A DNA stretch of 20,184 bases from Cymbomonas tetramitiformis. Lineage: Eukaryota > Chlorophyta > Pyramimonadophyceae > Pyramimonadales > Pyramimonadaceae. Below, piece by piece: positions 18,102 to 20,184 of this stretch. Where the stretch lies: positions 1-20,184 of the forward strand of contig LGRX02029401.1 in the NCBI GenBank assembly GCA_001247695.2, read 5' to 3'. Numbering within the stretch: position 1 is the first letter of the stretch; each line of letters opens with the position of its first letter. The notes beneath the pieces are model-generated. The model made no database searches and was not told the DNA's origin. It saw only the letters and a list, made by a program, of their open reading frames with translations. The translations under genes were made by a program, and so were the position numbers.

Positions 18102-20184
18102 CCGTCACATGCGTGCGTGTACGCACACTATGATCCTTGCCCGGTATATCCGCACTGACGACATCCGCATCGGTAATGTCCGCAGATGCATATACGAGTG
18201 CATGCGTACCCTCCCCAACCGGTATCCATGCATCCAGCACACGCGTGTGTGTACGCACACCGTCCTCGCCCGGTATATGTGCATCGGCAGTGGTGTCCGC
18301 CGATATATACACGAGTGTGCGAGCATCCTCCCCGATCGGTATACACGCATCCGGCACACACGTGTGTGTACGCACACCGTCCTCGCCCGGTATATGTGCA
18401 TCACCAGTGGTGTCCGCATATACATACGCGAGTGTGCGAGCATTCTCCCCGACCGGTATACATGCATCCAGCACACGCGTGTGTGTACGCACACCGTCCT
18501 CGCCCGGTATGTGTGCATCGACAGCATCCGCATCGGTAATGTCCGCAGATGCATATACGAGTGCATGCGTGCCCTCCCCAACCGGTATACACGCATCCGG
18601 CACACGCGTGTGTGTACGCACACCGTCCTCGCCCGGTATACGTGCATCGGCAGTGGTGTCCGCATATACATACGCGAGTATGCGAGCATTCCCCCCGATC
18701 GGTATACACGCATCCGGCACACGCGTGTGTGTACGCACACCGTCCTCGCCCGGTATATGTGCATCGGCAGTGGTGTCCGCATATACATACGCGAGTGTGC
18801 GAGCATTCTCCCCGACCGGTATACACGCATCCGGCACACGCGTGTGTGTACGCACACCGTCCTCGCCCGGTATATGTGCATCGACAGCATCCGCAATGGT
18901 AGTGTCCGCAGATGCATATACGAGTGCATGCGTGCCCTCCCCAACCGGTATACACGCATCCGGCACACGCGTGTGTGTACGCACACCGTCCTCGCCCGGT
19001 ATATGTGCATCGGCAGTGGTGTCCGCATATACATACGCGAGTGTGCGAGCATTCTCCCCGACCGGTATACACGCATCCGTCACATGCGTGTGTGTACGCA
19101 CACTATCCTTGCCCGGTATATGTGCATCGACAGCATCCGCAATGGTAGTGTCCGCAGATGCATATACGAGTGCATGCGTACCCTCCCCAACCGGTATACA
19201 CGCATCCGGCACACGCGTGTGTGTACGCACACCGTCCTCGCCCGGTATATGTGCATCGGCAGTGGTGTCCGCATATACATACGCGAGTGTGCGAGCATTC
19301 TCCCCGACCGGTATACACGCATCCGGCACACACGTGTGTGTACGCACACCGTCCTCGCCCGGTATATGTGCATCTACAGCATCCGCATCGGTAATGTCCG
19401 CATATGCATATACGAGTGCATGCGTACCCTCCCCAACCGGTATCCATGCATCCGGCACACGCGTGTGTGTACGCACACCGTCCTCGCCCGGTATATGTGC
19501 ATCGGCAGTGGTGTCCGCATATACATACGCGAGTGTGCGAGCATTCTCCCCGACCGGTATACACGCATCCGGCACACACGTGTGTGTACGCACACCGTCC
19601 TCGCCCGGTATATGTGCATCGACAGCATCCGCAATGGTAGTGTCCGCAGATGCATATACGAGTGCATGCGTACCCTCCCCAACTGGTATCCATGCATCCG
19701 GCACACGCGTGTGTGTACGCACACCGTCCTCGCCCGGTATATGTGCATCGGCAGTGGTGTCCGCCGATGTATACACGAGTGTGCGAGCATTCTCCCCGAC
19801 CGGTATACACGCATCCGGCACACACGTGTGTGTACGCACACCGTCCTCGCCCGGTATATGTGCATCGACAGCATCCGCGATGGTAGTGTCCGCAGATGCA
19901 TATAGGAGTGCATGCGTACCCTCCCCAACCGGTATACACGCATCCGGCACACGCGTGTGTGTACGCACACCGTCCTCGCCCGGTATATGTGCATCGGCAG
20001 TGGTGTCCGCAGATACATACGCGAGTGTGCGAGCACTCTCCCCGACCGGTATACACGCATCCGTCGCATGCATGCGTGTACGCAGACTATGATCCTTGCC
20101 CGGTATATCCGCACTGACAACATCCGCATCGGTAGTGTCCGCAGATGCATATACGAGTGCATGCGCACCCTCCCCGACCGGTAT
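17930..20184 (-). repeat. 246-bp higher-order coding repeat (117 + 129 bp)
   Basis: Units alternate between a 117-bp and a 129-bp type. The dimer repeats every 246 bp; for example, the atgcatatacgagtgcatgcg element recurs from 18912 at 19158, 19404, 19650 and 19896 in matching positions. Copies differ in phrases such as ccgatatatacacg versus catatacatacgcg and acagcatccgcaatggtag versus acagcatccgcatcggta. The left end (17930-18160) contains only single-type units. The array continues beyond the window. Confidence 0.95.
18036..20184 (-). CDS. N-terminal-side piece of giant protein, runs off window
   Basis: The frame is open from the right window edge (20184) to about 18036, where it loses the repeat frame and stops at 18013. 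An ATG exists at 20073, but the same repeat reads in frame above it (IPVGEGAHALVYASADTTDA), so the true start lies outside. The protein alternates a 39-residue unit ending ENARTLAYVYADTTA and a 43-residue unit ending GTHALVYASADTTIADAV, both opening DAHIPGEDGVRTHT. No signal peptide, membrane span or known repeat family is recognised. About 4 extra bases at 18033-18040 relative to sister units shift it out of frame with the central piece. Confidence 0.55.

Noticed and set aside
17992..20092. 637- and 651-codon plus-strand frames as genes
   Set aside because: They are confined to the 246-bp array and end with it, whereas the minus frame continues into other arrays and the RING-CH finger.

Overview
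The window looks like repeat-rich nuclear DNA of a eukaryote. It has no bacterial-style gene packing, rRNA, recognisable tRNA or CRISPR array. It does have large tandem arrays, GT-AG intron-like signals and abrupt changes of base composition. I cannot name the lineage: short introns with a CTAAC-like branch site suit fungi and invertebrates, and the G-rich tracts before TG...CTAGG resemble plant or fungal retrotransposon ends.

Layout. 1-1134: a 209-bp dimeric satellite. 1135-3050: mostly non-repetitive, with one CCAAT/TATA promoter-like cluster near 1904-1961. 3060-3850: two small diverged repeat families. 3851-4650: nothing recognised. 4754-5579 (minus): fragments of an unrecognised, probably decayed gene with a possible short intron and a coiled-coil tail. 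5923-8910: a 263/267/268-bp satellite, part of it in 531-bp dimers. 8911-9447: degenerate repeats of about 65 bp. 9448-12245: an AT-rich island bounded by two matching G-rich/TTGT(G/A)CTAGG ends in inverted orientation. It contains a TAG-interrupted open frame at 10672-11241 and looks like an inserted element.

12553-20184 (minus): the main feature. It is one giant, almost uninterrupted reading frame of about 2,540 codons that runs off the right edge. It is built from a series of coding tandem arrays with periods of 246, 36, 57, 48/63, 78 and 45 bp, all divisible by three, and it ends in a C-terminal RING-CH (RINGv/MARCH-type) zinc finger. Two small length irregularities, about +4 bp near 18033-18040 and +8 bp at 13333-13348, split the frame into three open pieces. 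Correcting the net frame at each would join all three, so this is either a recently broken gene or a gene with assembly indels in repeats. RING-CH domains belong to E3 ubiquitin ligases, usually near the N-terminus of membrane proteins. A C-terminal RING-CH behind thousands of residues of Ala/Pro/Cys/His repeats, with no evident membrane segment, is an architecture I do not recognise.
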